Assembly: GCA_022573715.1 (NCBI GenBank)
Contig: JACZTL010000001.1
Coordinates: 1-64,000, forward strand
Length of the DNA stretch: 64,000 bases
DNA from: Bacteroidota bacterium
GTDB taxonomy: Bacteria; Bacteroidota; Ignavibacteria; Ignavibacteriales; Ignavibacteriaceae
Reading direction: 5' to 3'
Part shown: positions 25,362 through 33,931 of the stretch, one piece after another
Layout: every line of letters begins with the position of its first letter
Numbering within the stretch: the first letter of the stretch is position 1
Program-made: the position numbers and the translations under genes
Notes under the pieces: generated by a model
What the model was told of the DNA's origin: nothing
Seen by the model: only the letters and a program-made list of their open reading frames with translations
Databases searched by the model: none

Positions 25362-26147
25362 TTATATTTTTAGAATATATCCTGCAGCAGTTATTACAAC
25401 AAACAACCCGCCATATATAAACTCCCAAATGCCGAAAGTTCTAATTTTAATATTATCCTTTGATACAAAAAGTCCTATATATGTTCTAATTAATAGAAGC
25501 AATGAAGCAACTACTGCTAAATATGGACTGTAACCTAAAACAGCTGAAATAAAAAGTATTATTGAAAAAAGATTTCCAGATATTATTGATGTGCTATTTT
25601 TTGGTTTTTTCTTTTTAATTAGCAGAAGTTTGGCATGAACATAAAATATAGTAGGAATTGAACGAGCAAGTAAAACAAAGAAGAATGCAATTATAAATTC
25701 AATCTGTAATGTTTTTATAGAATAAATGCTTAATGCAATAATAGATATTGAAATCGGGACAATCATTTCAGAAATCAAATTTCTGTTTTTCCCTAACAAT
25801 TCTAAAAAAAAATAAAAGATCATTATAACAATTGCAACACCAAAAAATATAAGAGAATAAAATTTAATCTCACTAAAAACTAAAGAAAAACAAAAAAATG
25901 ATATCAACAGGTAAATAATCAAGAACAATAAAGAAGCATTTAATAGACGTTTGTTTTTATACTTTTTAAAAATGTTTTTCATCGGTTGATGAGAAAGAAA
26001 CAAAAAAAATGCTGTGATGGATAATAAAAATCCAGCAGGACTATAAGCTATCATTAAAGTTAATATAAGTGGTTCAAGTACGAAACCCCAAGAACCGTGT
26101 TCGCTGGGCAATGCAGCTTGTTTTATATGTAGTTTTGATAGGTTCAA
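25362..26147 (-). CDS. YwiC-like family membrane protein
   Basis: 261 residues, with about eight hydrophobic helices. The N-terminus KQAALPSEHGSWGFVLEPLI (9-28) is the signature of the YwiC-like family, and a basic loop (KKKKPKNST) sits near residue 180. Function is unknown; the fold resembles UbiA-type prenyltransferases in topology but lacks visible NDxxD motifs. It is 12 bp downstream of the epimerase gene, so the two form a minus-strand operon. Confidence 0.8.
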   Translation of the reverse strand: MNLSKLHIKQAALPSEHGSWGFVLEPLILTLMIAYSPAGFLLSITAFFLFLSHQPMKNIFKKYKNKRLLNASLLFLIIYLLISFFCFSLVFSEIKFYSLIFFGVAIVIMIFYFFLELLGKNRNLISEMIVPISISIIALSIYSIKTLQIEFIIAFFFVLLARSIPTIFYVHAKLLLIKKKKPKNSTSIISGNLFSIILFISAVLGYSPYLAVVASLLLLIRTYIGLFVSKDNIKIRTFGIWEFIYGGLFVVITAAGYILKI

Positions 26148-26159
26148 ATTATAGGAATA

Positions 26160-27194
26160 TTAAAAAAATAATTTCGCAAAACTAAGTATTCCCTGCTTCC
26201 AAGGAACCCTGTGAGAAACTCCCGATTGATTTTGGAAGGAATCTAAATTTTCTAAATACCATTTGTAATTTCTTATAAGCGCATCTTTGTTGGAATATTT
26301 TGGTTTGTAATCAAGTTTTTCCTCAGCTTTTTCAATCGAGACAAAAGAATCTTTTGATGCTGTCTCATAAACCCATTTGTAAAGCGGTGAAAGATTTAAT
26401 GCTTCAAGCAAACGTAGAGTCCAGATAATCGGTATTTCCGGTAGACTTTTTATTTTTTTTCCGTGACCTGCAAAATCTAAAACGGCTTGATAATCTTCAC
26501 GCATAGTTGTGTATTCTTTAGCACCAATATTGAAAGTATAATTAACTTTGTTATCATTCAATATCAAGCAACTGTTGATTGCATCACATAAATCCTCGAC
26601 ATCCAAAAGTTGGTAATGGTTATCTCCTTTGCCGATCATTGGAAAACCATGTCCGGTATAAGCCCAATCGTACAAAAGTGCAAAAACTCCAAGTCTTTCC
26701 GGACCAATAAAAGATTTCGGACGAATAATAGGAACAATCATTCCTTTTTCTCTAAATGATTCGCACAAATGTTCTTCTTCAACTTTTGCCTTTCCGTATG
26801 GACCTACACCATACAGTTTATCTGTTTCATACAAAGGATGATGATCGGGTATTCCGTAAACCGCAGTGGATGATATGTGAACAAATCGTTTAATGTTTTT
26901 TTCAAAACTTTCTTCCAATAAAATAGCAGTACCGTCAATTCCGGTCGTTAAAATTTCTTTTTCATCATAAAGAGGAAGAGCCATTGCAGTGTGGATTATC
27001 ATATCAACATTATCCAATGCCGATTTAACGGTTTCCCTGTTCCTTACATCACCTTTAATTTCTTTAATTTTGTTCTTTTCTGGATAATCAAAATCAGCAA
27101 TATCTAAAGAAGTTACATCGTGTCCGTTATTTAATAAATGACGGACCATATTTATTCCTAAAAATCCTGCGCCGCCGGTAATCAATATTTTCAT
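26160..27194 (-). CDS. NAD(P)-dependent epimerase/dehydratase (extended SDR)
   Basis: 344 residues from the ATG at 27194. A TTG seven codons upstream also opens the frame, but the Rossmann motif begins directly after the ATG (MKILITGGAGFLG) and GAGAG precedes it. The catalytic pair is in SSTAVYG and YGKAKVE (Tyr-x3-Lys). The substrate part contains RPKSFIGPERLG and a C-terminal helical lid. It resembles UDP-sugar epimerases/reductases and 3-beta-HSD-like SDRs; the substrate is unknown. It is divergent from the DUF4412 remnant. Confidence 0.85.
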   Translation of the reverse strand: MKILITGGAGFLGINMVRHLLNNGHDVTSLDIADFDYPEKNKIKEIKGDVRNRETVKSALDNVDMIIHTAMALPLYDEKEILTTGIDGTAILLEESFEKNIKRFVHISSTAVYGIPDHHPLYETDKLYGVGPYGKAKVEEEHLCESFREKGMIVPIIRPKSFIGPERLGVFALLYDWAYTGHGFPMIGKGDNHYQLLDVEDLCDAINSCLILNDNKVNYTFNIGAKEYTTMREDYQAVLDFAGHGKKIKSLPEIPIIWTLRLLEALNLSPLYKWVYETASKDSFVSIEKAEEKLDYKPKYSNKDALIRNYKWYLENLDSFQNQSGVSHRVPWKQGILSFAKLFF

Positions 27195-27375
27195 CTTTCT
27201 CTCAGTTTTTAACAATTAAGCATCAAAATTACTAAATAAATATTTTGCTTCAAAAAAATAAGGATATCAAATACTTATGATGATAAAATAATTTTCTGTT
27301 TTTAGTATTGGAAGTTTAATTGTATATTAAAAAAATATTTAGCTCATAATTAAAGGAGATATTACGAATAACAAA

Positions 27376-28063
27376 ATGAAATTATTAGCCTTTCTATTTA
27401 TCATATTCATCTTCCATACTAATATAAATTCGCAAATAAATTTTGAGGGCAAGATCGTCTTTCAGGTAAGTAATGATGATGAGACCAACCAAATCAGTTA
27501 TCTTGTAAAAGGAGATAAATTTAGGATTGAAATTAAAGCTTCAAAAGGTATGGGTGCAATGATATATGACAACAAGAAAAAAATTATGACAATGTTAATT
27601 ACTTCTAGAAAAATGTATATGGAAACACCTTTTGATTTAACTAATAAAAAGAGGGATAAAAAGAAAAAGACAACAAGCTATTTTAAGAATACTGGTAAAA
27701 CAAAAAAGATTCACGGATATACCAGTGAAAAATTTGAATTTATTAACTAAGGGTAAAAAAGGAGAAGCATGGATGACAAAAGACTTAGGAGGCTTTTTGT
27801 TTTTTAGAAATCCAAGTCAAAAAAACTCTCCACAATTTGAATGGCAGGCGGCAATAATTGTTGAAAATTATTTCCCTATGGTTGAATCTGAGATAAATTT
27901 ACAGGGTAAACCAAATGTTATATTTGAAGTATTGGAAATAAAAGCCCAAAAACTTACAAAAACATTATTTGAACCACCGGCGGGATACCAAAAATTTAAT
28001 ATGTCAAAAATGATGAATAGGAACAATTATCCTATTCATTCAAAATCTAAAAACTGGAATTAG
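27376..28063 (+). pseudogene. DUF4412 secreted protein, split by a frameshift
   Basis: The first frame (27376-27750, 124 codons) has a signal peptide ending NINSQ. It then shows VSYLVKGDKFRIE-like and GAMIYDNKKKIMTMLI segments typical of DUF4412, and stops right after YTSEKFEFIN. The rest of the domain (KGKKGEAWMTKDLGGFLFF to the end) continues in the frame shifted by one base, overlapping from 27725 and ending at 28063. Together the two make one ordinary DUF4412 protein of about 225 residues. The shift lies between 27740 and 27760, near TAAGGGTAAAAAAGG. Inactivation, assembly error and recoding are all possible. Function of the family is unknown. Confidence 0.75.
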
Positions 28064-28083
28064 ATAAACAAATACGTAATTTC

Positions 28084-28112
28084 TTGACTTTTTTAGTAAG
28101 TAGAGTTATTTT
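28084..28112 (+). promoter_or_regulatory. Promoter of rplM-rpsI
   Basis: TTGACT (28084-28089), 17-nt spacer, TATTTT (28107-28112). The start point would be near 28119, giving a leader of about 40 nt that ends in TTTCCGGAGG. Confidence 0.55.
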
Positions 28113-28157
28113 TACTCTCTTTATTTGAAAAGATTTTAGGTTTCCGGAGGAAATATT

Positions 28158-28607
28158 TTGAAACAGGAAAAAATGACAAGATTTATAAATACACAATCAG
28201 CTGATAGACGCTGGTATTTAGTGGATGCAAAGGATCAAGTGTTAGGAAGATTTGCAACAAGAATAGCTACTATTATAAGAGGAAAGAATAAACCAACGTT
28301 TAGTCCTAATGCGGATACAGGTGATTTTGTTGTCGTAATTAATGCCGACAAAATAAAAGTTACTGGTAAAAGAGAAGAACTGAAAACATACAGCTGGCAC
28401 ACAGGTTATCCTGGTGGAAGAAAAACTTTAAGTTTTAATAAAATGAAAGAGAGAAAACCTGAGTTTATTATTATGAATGCTGTAAAAGGAATGTTACCAA
28501 AAAATAGGTTAGGTAATCTATTACTTAAGAAATTAAAAGTATATGCCGGTGAAGAACATCCTCATCAAGCACAGCAACCTGAAACAATTAGCTTAATGGA
28601 GAAATAA
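28158..28607 (+). CDS. rplM: Ribosomal protein L13
   Basis: Large-subunit assembly protein, 149 residues. Family blocks: [60 protein letters not shown] and [16 protein letters not shown]. Two starts are possible. TTG at 28158 has a perfect GGAGG 7 nt upstream; ATG at 28173 has only AGGAAAA. I chose the TTG because of the ribosome-binding site, giving five extra residues. The stop overlaps the rpsI start (TAATG). Confidence 0.96.
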   Translation: MKQEKMTRFINTQSADRRWYLVDAKDQVLGRFATRIATIIRGKNKPTFSPNADTGDFVVVINADKIKVTGKREELKTYSWHTGYPGGRKTLSFNKMKERKPEFIIMNAVKGMLPKNRLGNLLLKKLKVYAGEEHPHQAQQPETISLMEK

Positions 28608-28993
28608 TGGCAGACAAGATATTTGTAGGAAGAAGAAAAACATCTGTAGCAAGAGTAATTCTAAGAAACGGTAAAGGTGAAATTACTGTTAACGGAAAAG
28701 AATTTGAAGAAGCGTTCCCACAGTTATATTACAGACAAGATATTACCAGCCCTTTTAAAGTAACCGAAACAGAAGGGACATACGATGTTAAGGTAAACGT
28801 TAATGGCGGAGGACCAACGGGTCAGGCACAGGCAATTAGATTAGGAATTGCACGTGCACTTGTTGAAATAAACCCTGAGTTCCGGACAAACTTAAAACTA
28901 TACGGATTATTAACAAGAGACCCAAGAATGGTTGAACGTAAAAAATATGGACAACCGAAAGCAAGAAAAAGATTTCAGTTTTCTAAAAGATAA
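28607..28993 (+). CDS. rpsI: Ribosomal protein S9
   Basis: Small-subunit protein whose C-terminal tail reaches the P-site tRNA. 128 residues: [17 protein letters not shown] (8-24), [47 protein letters not shown] with the invariant terminal Lys-Arg. One base overlaps the rplM stop, the usual L13-S9 pair. Confidence 0.97.
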   Translation: MADKIFVGRRKTSVARVILRNGKGEITVNGKEFEEAFPQLYYRQDITSPFKVTETEGTYDVKVNVNGGGPTGQAQAIRLGIARALVEINPEFRTNLKLYGLLTRDPRMVERKKYGQPKARKRFQFSKR

Positions 28994-29013
28994 ATTAATT
29001 TACCAATATTCAT

Positions 29014-29074
29014 ACTTTCTGATTTACTTCCTGTGTCCCGACAAGTCGGAATGAAAAGTAAAGTAGAAGAAAGT
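29014..29074 (+). promoter_or_regulatory. Structured leader upstream of rpsB
   Basis: Three nested stems: ACTTTCT (29014-29020) with AGAAAGT (29068-29074), TTTACTT (29023-29029) with AAGTAAA (29056-29062), and CCGAC (29038-29042) with GTCGG (29045-29049). All pairs are exact. The structure ends 22 nt before the S2 start. It may be an S2-binding autoregulatory leader, as known for rpsB in other bacteria, or an inserted palindromic repeat. Confidence 0.5.
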
Positions 29075-29096
29075 AGAAGTAAAACAGGATACATTT

Positions 29097-30206
29097 ATGA
29101 AAAAGTTAGGACTAACTCAACTGATTGAGTCCGGTGCTCATTTCGGACACTTAACCCGCCGTTGGAATCCAAAAATGAAACCATATATTTTTATGGAAAG
29201 AAACGGGATTCATATTATAGACCTTAAAAAAACCCAAAAAAAATTATTGGAAGCTGCTGAAAATCTGTCAAAAGATGCAGCTGAAGGTAAAACAATTCTC
29301 TTTGTAGGTACAAAAAAACAAGCCAAAAAAGTAATAGAAAGCGAGGCAAGAAGATGTGAGGCAAAATGGGTATGTGAAAGATGGCTTGGCGGAATGCTTA
29401 CAAATTTTTCTACCATTAGAAAAAGTGTTAAAAGATTAAATATTATAGAAAAACAAGAAACCGACGGAACTTTTGATAAAATTACTAAAAAAGAAAGACT
29501 TTTCAGAATAAGAGAAAAAGATAAACTTAAAAAAGTACTCGAAGGTATAGAAACAATGAACAATATACCGGGAGCAATCTTTGTAGTTGATATTAAAAAA
29601 GAATTAATTGCAATTAAAGAAGCACAAAGACTTCACATTCCTGTTTATGCTATAGTTGACACGAACTGTGATCCGGACGAAGTTGATTACATCATTCCTG
29701 CAAATGACGATGCTGTAAAAACAATTGAATTAATTGTCTCTAATTTGGCTGATGCTGTAATTGAAGGAAGTAGAATAGCTAAAGAAAAGAAAGCCGAAGA
29801 AGATGCAGAAAAGGAAAGACTAAAAATGGAAAGAGAAGAGAAAAAAGCAGAAGAGATGAAAGTTAAAGAAGCCGCAAAGAAAGCTGCAAAAGAAAAAGAA
29901 GAGAAAGAAAAGAAAGAAGGCGATGAAAAAATAAAAGATGGAAATAAAGAAACAAAAGAAGCTCAAAACGAACCAACGGAAGAGAAGCCTAGAATTAAAA
30001 AACTTAAAAGGACGGTAGCTGCTAAAAAAACAAAAAGAGCAGAAAAGAAAGAAGAAATTCATGCTAAAGAAGTGGAAGAAAAAACTGAAATGAAAGATGA
30101 GAAAACAGAACCCCAAAAGGAAGTAACTGAATCCAAAGAAGAAAAAATTGAACTCAAAGACAAAAAAACTGATTCAAAAGACAAAGAAAAAGAAGAAGGG
30201 AAATAA
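29097..30206 (+). CDS. rpsB: Ribosomal protein S2 with a long charged C-terminal extension
   Basis: Residues 1 to about 230 are ordinary S2: [19 protein letters not shown] (9-27), [37 protein letters not shown] and [20 protein letters not shown]. The last 135 or so residues are almost only Lys, Glu, Ala, Asp and Thr, in runs such as [14 protein letters not shown] and [17 protein letters not shown]. The coding stretch 29770-30200 is A-rich with no frame break. S2 is normally about 230-260 residues. The tail is predicted to be disordered or coiled coil and would extend from the back of the 30S head-body junction. It is followed by tsf after 5 bp. Confidence 0.96.
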   Translation: MKKLGLTQLIESGAHFGHLTRRWNPKMKPYIFMERNGIHIIDLKKTQKKLLEAAENLSKDAAEGKTILFVGTKKQAKKVIESEARRCEAKWVCERWLGGMLTNFSTIRKSVKRLNIIEKQETDGTFDKITKKERLFRIREKDKLKKVLEGIETMNNIPGAIFVVDIKKELIAIKEAQRLHIPVYAIVDTNCDPDEVDYIIPANDDAVKTIELIVSNLADAVIEGSRIAKEKKAEEDAEKERLKMEREEKKAEEMKVKEAAKKAAKEKEEKEKKEGDEKIKDGNKETKEAQNEPTEEKPRIKKLKRTVAAKKTKRAEKKEEIHAKEVEEKTEMKDEKTEPQKEVTESKEEKIELKDKKTDSKDKEKEEGK

Positions 30207-30211
30207 TCAAT

Positions 30212-31066
30212 ATGGCTATCACTGCATCACAAGTATATGAATTAAGGAAAAAAACCGGTGCCGGCATGATGGACTGTAAGAATGCTCTTTCTGAAGCCAA
30301 CGGTGACTTGGAAAAAGCAGTAGAAATATTAAGAAAGAAAGGAGCATCAGTTGCTACAAAAAGAGCAGAGAAATCTGCAGGCGAAGGTATAGTGCTTACA
30401 AAGGTTTCTAACGATAAAAAATCTGCTTCAATTGTTGAAATAAATTGCGAAACAGATTTTGTTACAAAGGGTAACGATTTTGTTTCATTTGCAAATTCCG
30501 TTTTAGAAAATATTCATACAAATAAACCCAAAAATTTAGAATCTCTTTTAAATGATGAAAAAGTTAAAAATTCTTTAACCGATCTAATGGGAAAAGTTGG
30601 AGAAAAAATTGAAATTTCGCGTTTCATTAACGAGAATGATGATAGCGCAATGTATATTGATTACGTGCATATGGGATCTAAATTGGGAGTAATTGTAAAA
30701 TTTGGAAATGTTTCCAATCCTACTGATGAATTAAACAATTTGGGAAGAGATATTGCTATGCAGATTGCAGCGATGAAACCTGTTTGCGTAAATCGTGAAG
30801 AAATATCAAAGGAAGTTGTTGACAAAGAAATTGAAATTTATAAAGAGTTAGCAAGAAAAGAAGGAAAACCCGAGCAAATTTTAGATAAAATTTCACAAGG
30901 TAAATTGAATAAATACTACCAGGAAAATTGTCTTATAGAACAAGCTTACATTAAAGACAATACAAAAACCGTAGATACACTTATCAAAGAATTGAACACA
31001 CGAAATGAGAGTGATGTAAGTATTGTTCATTTTCACCGTTTTCATTTAAGTGATGAAAATAAATAA
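30212..31066 (+). CDS. tsf: Elongation factor Ts
   Basis: Nucleotide exchange factor for EF-Tu, 284 residues. The N-terminal UBA-like domain has VYELRKKTGAGMMDCKNAL, followed by the TDFV motif in EINCETDFVTKGNDF that expels Mg-GDP from EF-Tu. The core domain then holds DIAMQIAAMKP and EQAYIKDNTKTV. It follows rpsB by 5 bp, the standard pairing, and is closed by a strong terminator. Confidence 0.97.
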   Translation: MAITASQVYELRKKTGAGMMDCKNALSEANGDLEKAVEILRKKGASVATKRAEKSAGEGIVLTKVSNDKKSASIVEINCETDFVTKGNDFVSFANSVLENIHTNKPKNLESLLNDEKVKNSLTDLMGKVGEKIEISRFINENDDSAMYIDYVHMGSKLGVIVKFGNVSNPTDELNNLGRDIAMQIAAMKPVCVNREEISKEVVDKEIEIYKELARKEGKPEQILDKISQGKLNKYYQENCLIEQAYIKDNTKTVDTLIKELNTRNESDVSIVHFHRFHLSDENK

Positions 31067-31074
31067 TTTTTTAT

Positions 31075-31107
31075 AAAAGGTCTTAATTATTTTAAGACCT
31101 TTTTTTA
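31075..31107 (+). terminator. Terminator after rpsB-tsf
   Basis: AGGTCTTAA (31078-31086) pairs exactly with TTAAGACCT (31092-31100) around a 5-nt loop, followed by eight T. An A-run upstream extends the stem. Confidence 0.9.
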
Positions 31108-31132
31108 TATTTAAACAATAAAAAAAATCTAA

Positions 31133-31849
31133 ATGAAAAAACCTAAATACAAACGCATTCTTCTTAAACTAAGTGGCGAATCATTAATGGGTAAAAAAGG
31201 ATTTGGTATTGACCATAAGGTTGTTAAATTTTTTGCTCAAGAGATTAAAAAAGTTCATGATGTTGGTGTTGAGCTGGGTATTGTGATCGGCGGTGGGAAT
31301 ATTTATAGAGGATTGAGTGCTACCGACCAGGGCATTGACCGAGTTACAGGGGACCAAATGGGGATGCTTGCAACAGTTATCAATTCTTTGGCTTTGCAAA
31401 ATGCAATTGAACATCAGGGGGTATATTCACGACTAATGAGTGCAATTCAAATGCAAGAAATTGCCGAACCGTATATAAGAAGACGTGCAATCAGACATTT
31501 GGAAAAAGGTAGGGTTGTAATCTTCGGTGCGGGAACAGGACACCCGTATTTTAGTACAGATACGGCAGCATCACTCAGAGCGGTTGAAATTGAAGCTGAA
31601 GTTATAATAAAGGGTACAAGAGTTGACGGCGTTTATAACAAAGATCCTGAGCAAAATCCTAAAGCATCTAAGTTTAATAACATTTCATATTTAGATATTT
31701 TGAAAAATAATTTAAAGGTGATGGATTTAACTGCAATAAGTTTATGTCAGGAAAACAGTTTGCCCATAGTTGTTTTTAATATGGATAAACCTGATAATTT
31801 GCTTAAATTGGTGATGGGTAATAAGATTGGAACTTTAGTTAATCATTAA
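31133..31849 (+). CDS. pyrH: UMP kinase
   Basis: Hexameric bacterial UMP kinase (amino acid kinase fold) that makes UDP. 238 residues: [15 protein letters not shown] (5-19), [11 protein letters not shown] (49-59), [16 protein letters not shown] (74-89), [16 protein letters not shown] (135-150) and the [14 protein letters not shown] loop. It begins 26 bp after the tsf terminator and is followed by frr after 42 bp. Confidence 0.96.
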   Translation: MKKPKYKRILLKLSGESLMGKKGFGIDHKVVKFFAQEIKKVHDVGVELGIVIGGGNIYRGLSATDQGIDRVTGDQMGMLATVINSLALQNAIEHQGVYSRLMSAIQMQEIAEPYIRRRAIRHLEKGRVVIFGAGTGHPYFSTDTAASLRAVEIEAEVIIKGTRVDGVYNKDPEQNPKASKFNNISYLDILKNNLKVMDLTAISLCQENSLPIVVFNMDKPDNLLKLVMGNKIGTLVNH

Positions 31850-31891
31850 TCAAAGCCATTGAGATTTTAATTAAAATTTAAAGAGGCATTT

Positions 31892-32446
31892 ATGGAAACC
31901 ATAAAAAAAGATGCTAAATCCAGAATGGATAAGTCAATTGAAGCTTTAAGAAATGAAGTTATTAAAATTAGAACGGGTAAAGCTACAACCACACTATTAA
32001 ACGGAATAAAAGTAGATTATTACGGAAATTTGACTCCGTTAAATCAGGTAGGTAATATTTCAGTTTTAGATGCTCATAATCTTTCTATTACACCCTGGGA
32101 TAAATCTGTAGTACCTGCTGTTGATAAAGCAATTTTAGAAGCAAATCTGGGGCTTAACCCTGTAAGTGATGGCACTAACATTAGGATACCCATTCCGCCT
32201 CTAAATGAAGAACGAAGAAGAGAACTAGTAAAACTTGTAAAAAAATTTGGCGAGGATACAAAAATAGCAATAAGAAATATCCGAAGAGATGCCAACGACC
32301 ATCTTAAGAAATTGGAAAAAGATAAAAAGATTTCGGAAGATCAGCTTAAAGATGCTGAAGACGATATTCAGAAATTAACAGACGAACATACAAAAAAAGT
32401 TGATGAAATTCTTAAAAACAAAGAAGAAGAAATTATGGAGGTTTAA
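31892..32446 (+). CDS. frr: Ribosome recycling factor
   Basis: Splits post-termination ribosomes with EF-G. 184 residues of the tRNA-shaped three-helix fold: [23 protein letters not shown] (helix 1), the small domain with [17 protein letters not shown], then [21 protein letters not shown] and the terminal [24 protein letters not shown] lies before the ATG. It forms the usual pair with pyrH and is closed by a terminator at 32468. Confidence 0.96.
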   Translation: METIKKDAKSRMDKSIEALRNEVIKIRTGKATTTLLNGIKVDYYGNLTPLNQVGNISVLDAHNLSITPWDKSVVPAVDKAILEANLGLNPVSDGTNIRIPIPPLNEERRRELVKLVKKFGEDTKIAIRNIRRDANDHLKKLEKDKKISEDQLKDAEDDIQKLTDEHTKKVDEILKNKEEEIMEV

Positions 32447-32467
32447 GCAGTTTCTTTCATTTTGTTT

Positions 32468-32504
32468 TAACCCAGTTTCTTGAAATTGAAATTGGGTTTT
32501 TTTT
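32468..32504 (+). terminator. Terminator after pyrH-frr
   Basis: AACCCAGTTTC (32468-32478) pairs with GAAATTGGGTT (32487-32497) with one G-U pair, followed by a T-run to 32504. Confidence 0.88.
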
Positions 32505-32588
32505 TGTAATTAATTTTAAAAACATTTTATTTTCTTTATTCGTAATTTTTATACAATATAAATAGAACTAACTGATTAACTGAATATT

Positions 32589-33281
32589 ATGCCACAAAAT
32601 AAACATAACAATGTAAAAGATAATCAGGAAGTTTATTCCAATCACTTTAGTAGCAATATTTGGGGAAATGTTTTTCTATTAAGTGGCGGCATAATTCTTT
32701 TTTTTTCGGGTGTTATTTTATACGGAATTATTATTAGCATAAGGGAGATTCCTCTAAAAGAACAAATGAAATTAAAAGGAATTAAAAGTATTAATGCACC
32801 AAACATTATTATTGACAGACATAATTATTCATTATCTATATATGAAGATACATTATTTATAAAATCTTACAGGGCTGTATTTGGCCAAAATATAAAAAAA
32901 ACAAAAACTAAAAAGGGTGATCTGGCTACACCGGTAGGAGAATACAAAATTTGCGCAATTGATACTCTTAATAAATATCATAAATTCTTTAGATTAAATT
33001 ACCCAAATTTATCCGATGCAATGGGCGGACTTAGAAAAGGAATAATTAATCAGCAGCAATTTGACCAATTAAAATATGAATTCTACTATAATGATTGTAT
33101 ACATCTTAAAACAAACCTTGGCGGTAATATAGGTATTCACGGTATTGGTAAACTTAACTTTATATTTAAGAATCTTCCATTTGTGTTTAATTGGACTGAC
33201 GGCTCCATTGCTGTTAGTAATGATGATATTAATGAACTTTATACTGTAATAAAAAAAGGGACAAAAGTTGTCATTAATTAA
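32589..33281 (+). CDS. L,D-transpeptidase-family (YkuD-fold) membrane protein lacking the catalytic Cys
   Basis: 230 residues: cytoplasmic N-terminus, one transmembrane helix (about 27-50), then a YkuD-type domain with FGQNIKKTKTKKGDLATPVGEYKI (98-121, the conserved TPxGxF-like part) and IGIHGIGK (His184). The motif that normally reads like DGCIAVSN carries Ser206 instead of the active-site Cys (NWTDGSIAVSN; the codon is TCC). Either it uses serine, it is a non-catalytic peptidoglycan binder, or the gene is decaying. The end overlaps the next gene by 14 bp. Confidence 0.82.
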   Translation: MPQNKHNNVKDNQEVYSNHFSSNIWGNVFLLSGGIILFFSGVILYGIIISIREIPLKEQMKLKGIKSINAPNIIIDRHNYSLSIYEDTLFIKSYRAVFGQNIKKTKTKKGDLATPVGEYKICAIDTLNKYHKFFRLNYPNLSDAMGGLRKGIINQQQFDQLKYEFYYNDCIHLKTNLGGNIGIHGIGKLNFIFKNLPFVFNWTDGSIAVSNDDINELYTVIKKGTKVVIN

Positions 33282-33909
33282 TAAATATTTATTCCTATTA
33301 TTTTTTATATCTTTTTTTATACTAAACGGATGTAATAAAAAAGCTGAAAAAGTAGATACAAGCATTCTGTTAAAAAAGTATAATTCCCAAGTTTTTTTAC
33401 TAAAAAAAGTGCAAGAAGTTTTAGGCAAGGATGTTTATTTTGCAGTTAAAGGAAATTTTGACAACAAAAATAATTTGGAAATAGCTGCTGTAAAAGAAAT
33501 CAATAAAATAGATACTGCAGGCATTCAATTCTTTTTATTGGGATTAAAAGAGACGGACCTTTCTGTTATTTCAAGTACAAAAATTTTAAGAGGTTCATTA
33601 ACAAAATCTTTTACAAATAAAATAAAATTTCCTTTCTTTAATTATGAACTTCTTTATTATAATTCAAATGATTATTATATAGGCAGCGGGGGCGGAGAGC
33701 AATTCTCTTATATAATTAATTTTAAGGAAAACGAGATCTACTATTCACATTTAGTTTCAGTATCTAAAAAACTTGGACGAATATATATCTCAAAAAATAT
33801 TAAACGGAAAGAAATTAAAAATTTCTTTTTAAGTAATGCTAAAAGAGATTTCCCGAATATAAAGGTCAGTGCAACAGATATAAATATAGATGACAATATT
33901 CTTTATTAA
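33268..33909 (+). CDS. Putative lipoprotein of unknown function
   Basis: 213 residues from TTG at 33268, the only start that keeps the whole signal peptide. The hydrophobic stretch ends in FILNGC, a lipobox with Cys at about residue 22, followed by an Asn-Lys-Lys linker. The rest is a mixed alpha/beta domain with YYIGSGGGEQFSYIINFKENEIYYSHLV; I do not recognise the family. It overlaps the transpeptidase-like gene by 14 bp and precedes the Omp85 gene by 22 bp, so all three are probably cotranscribed and act in the envelope. Confidence 0.72.
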   Translation: MSLINKYLFLLFFISFFILNGCNKKAEKVDTSILLKKYNSQVFLLKKVQEVLGKDVYFAVKGNFDNKNNLEIAAVKEINKIDTAGIQFFLLGLKETDLSVISSTKILRGSLTKSFTNKIKFPFFNYELLYYNSNDYYIGSGGGEQFSYIINFKENEIYYSHLVSVSKKLGRIYISKNIKRKEIKNFFLSNAKRDFPNIKVSATDINIDDNILY

Positions 33910-33931
33910 CTATTGGCGCTTCTGCTGATAA

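Noticed and set aside
29820-30116. Antisense hydrophobic frame opposite the S2 tail
   Set aside because: It is the reverse reading of Lys/Glu-rich codons (giving Phe/Leu/Ser), and has no independent gene signals.
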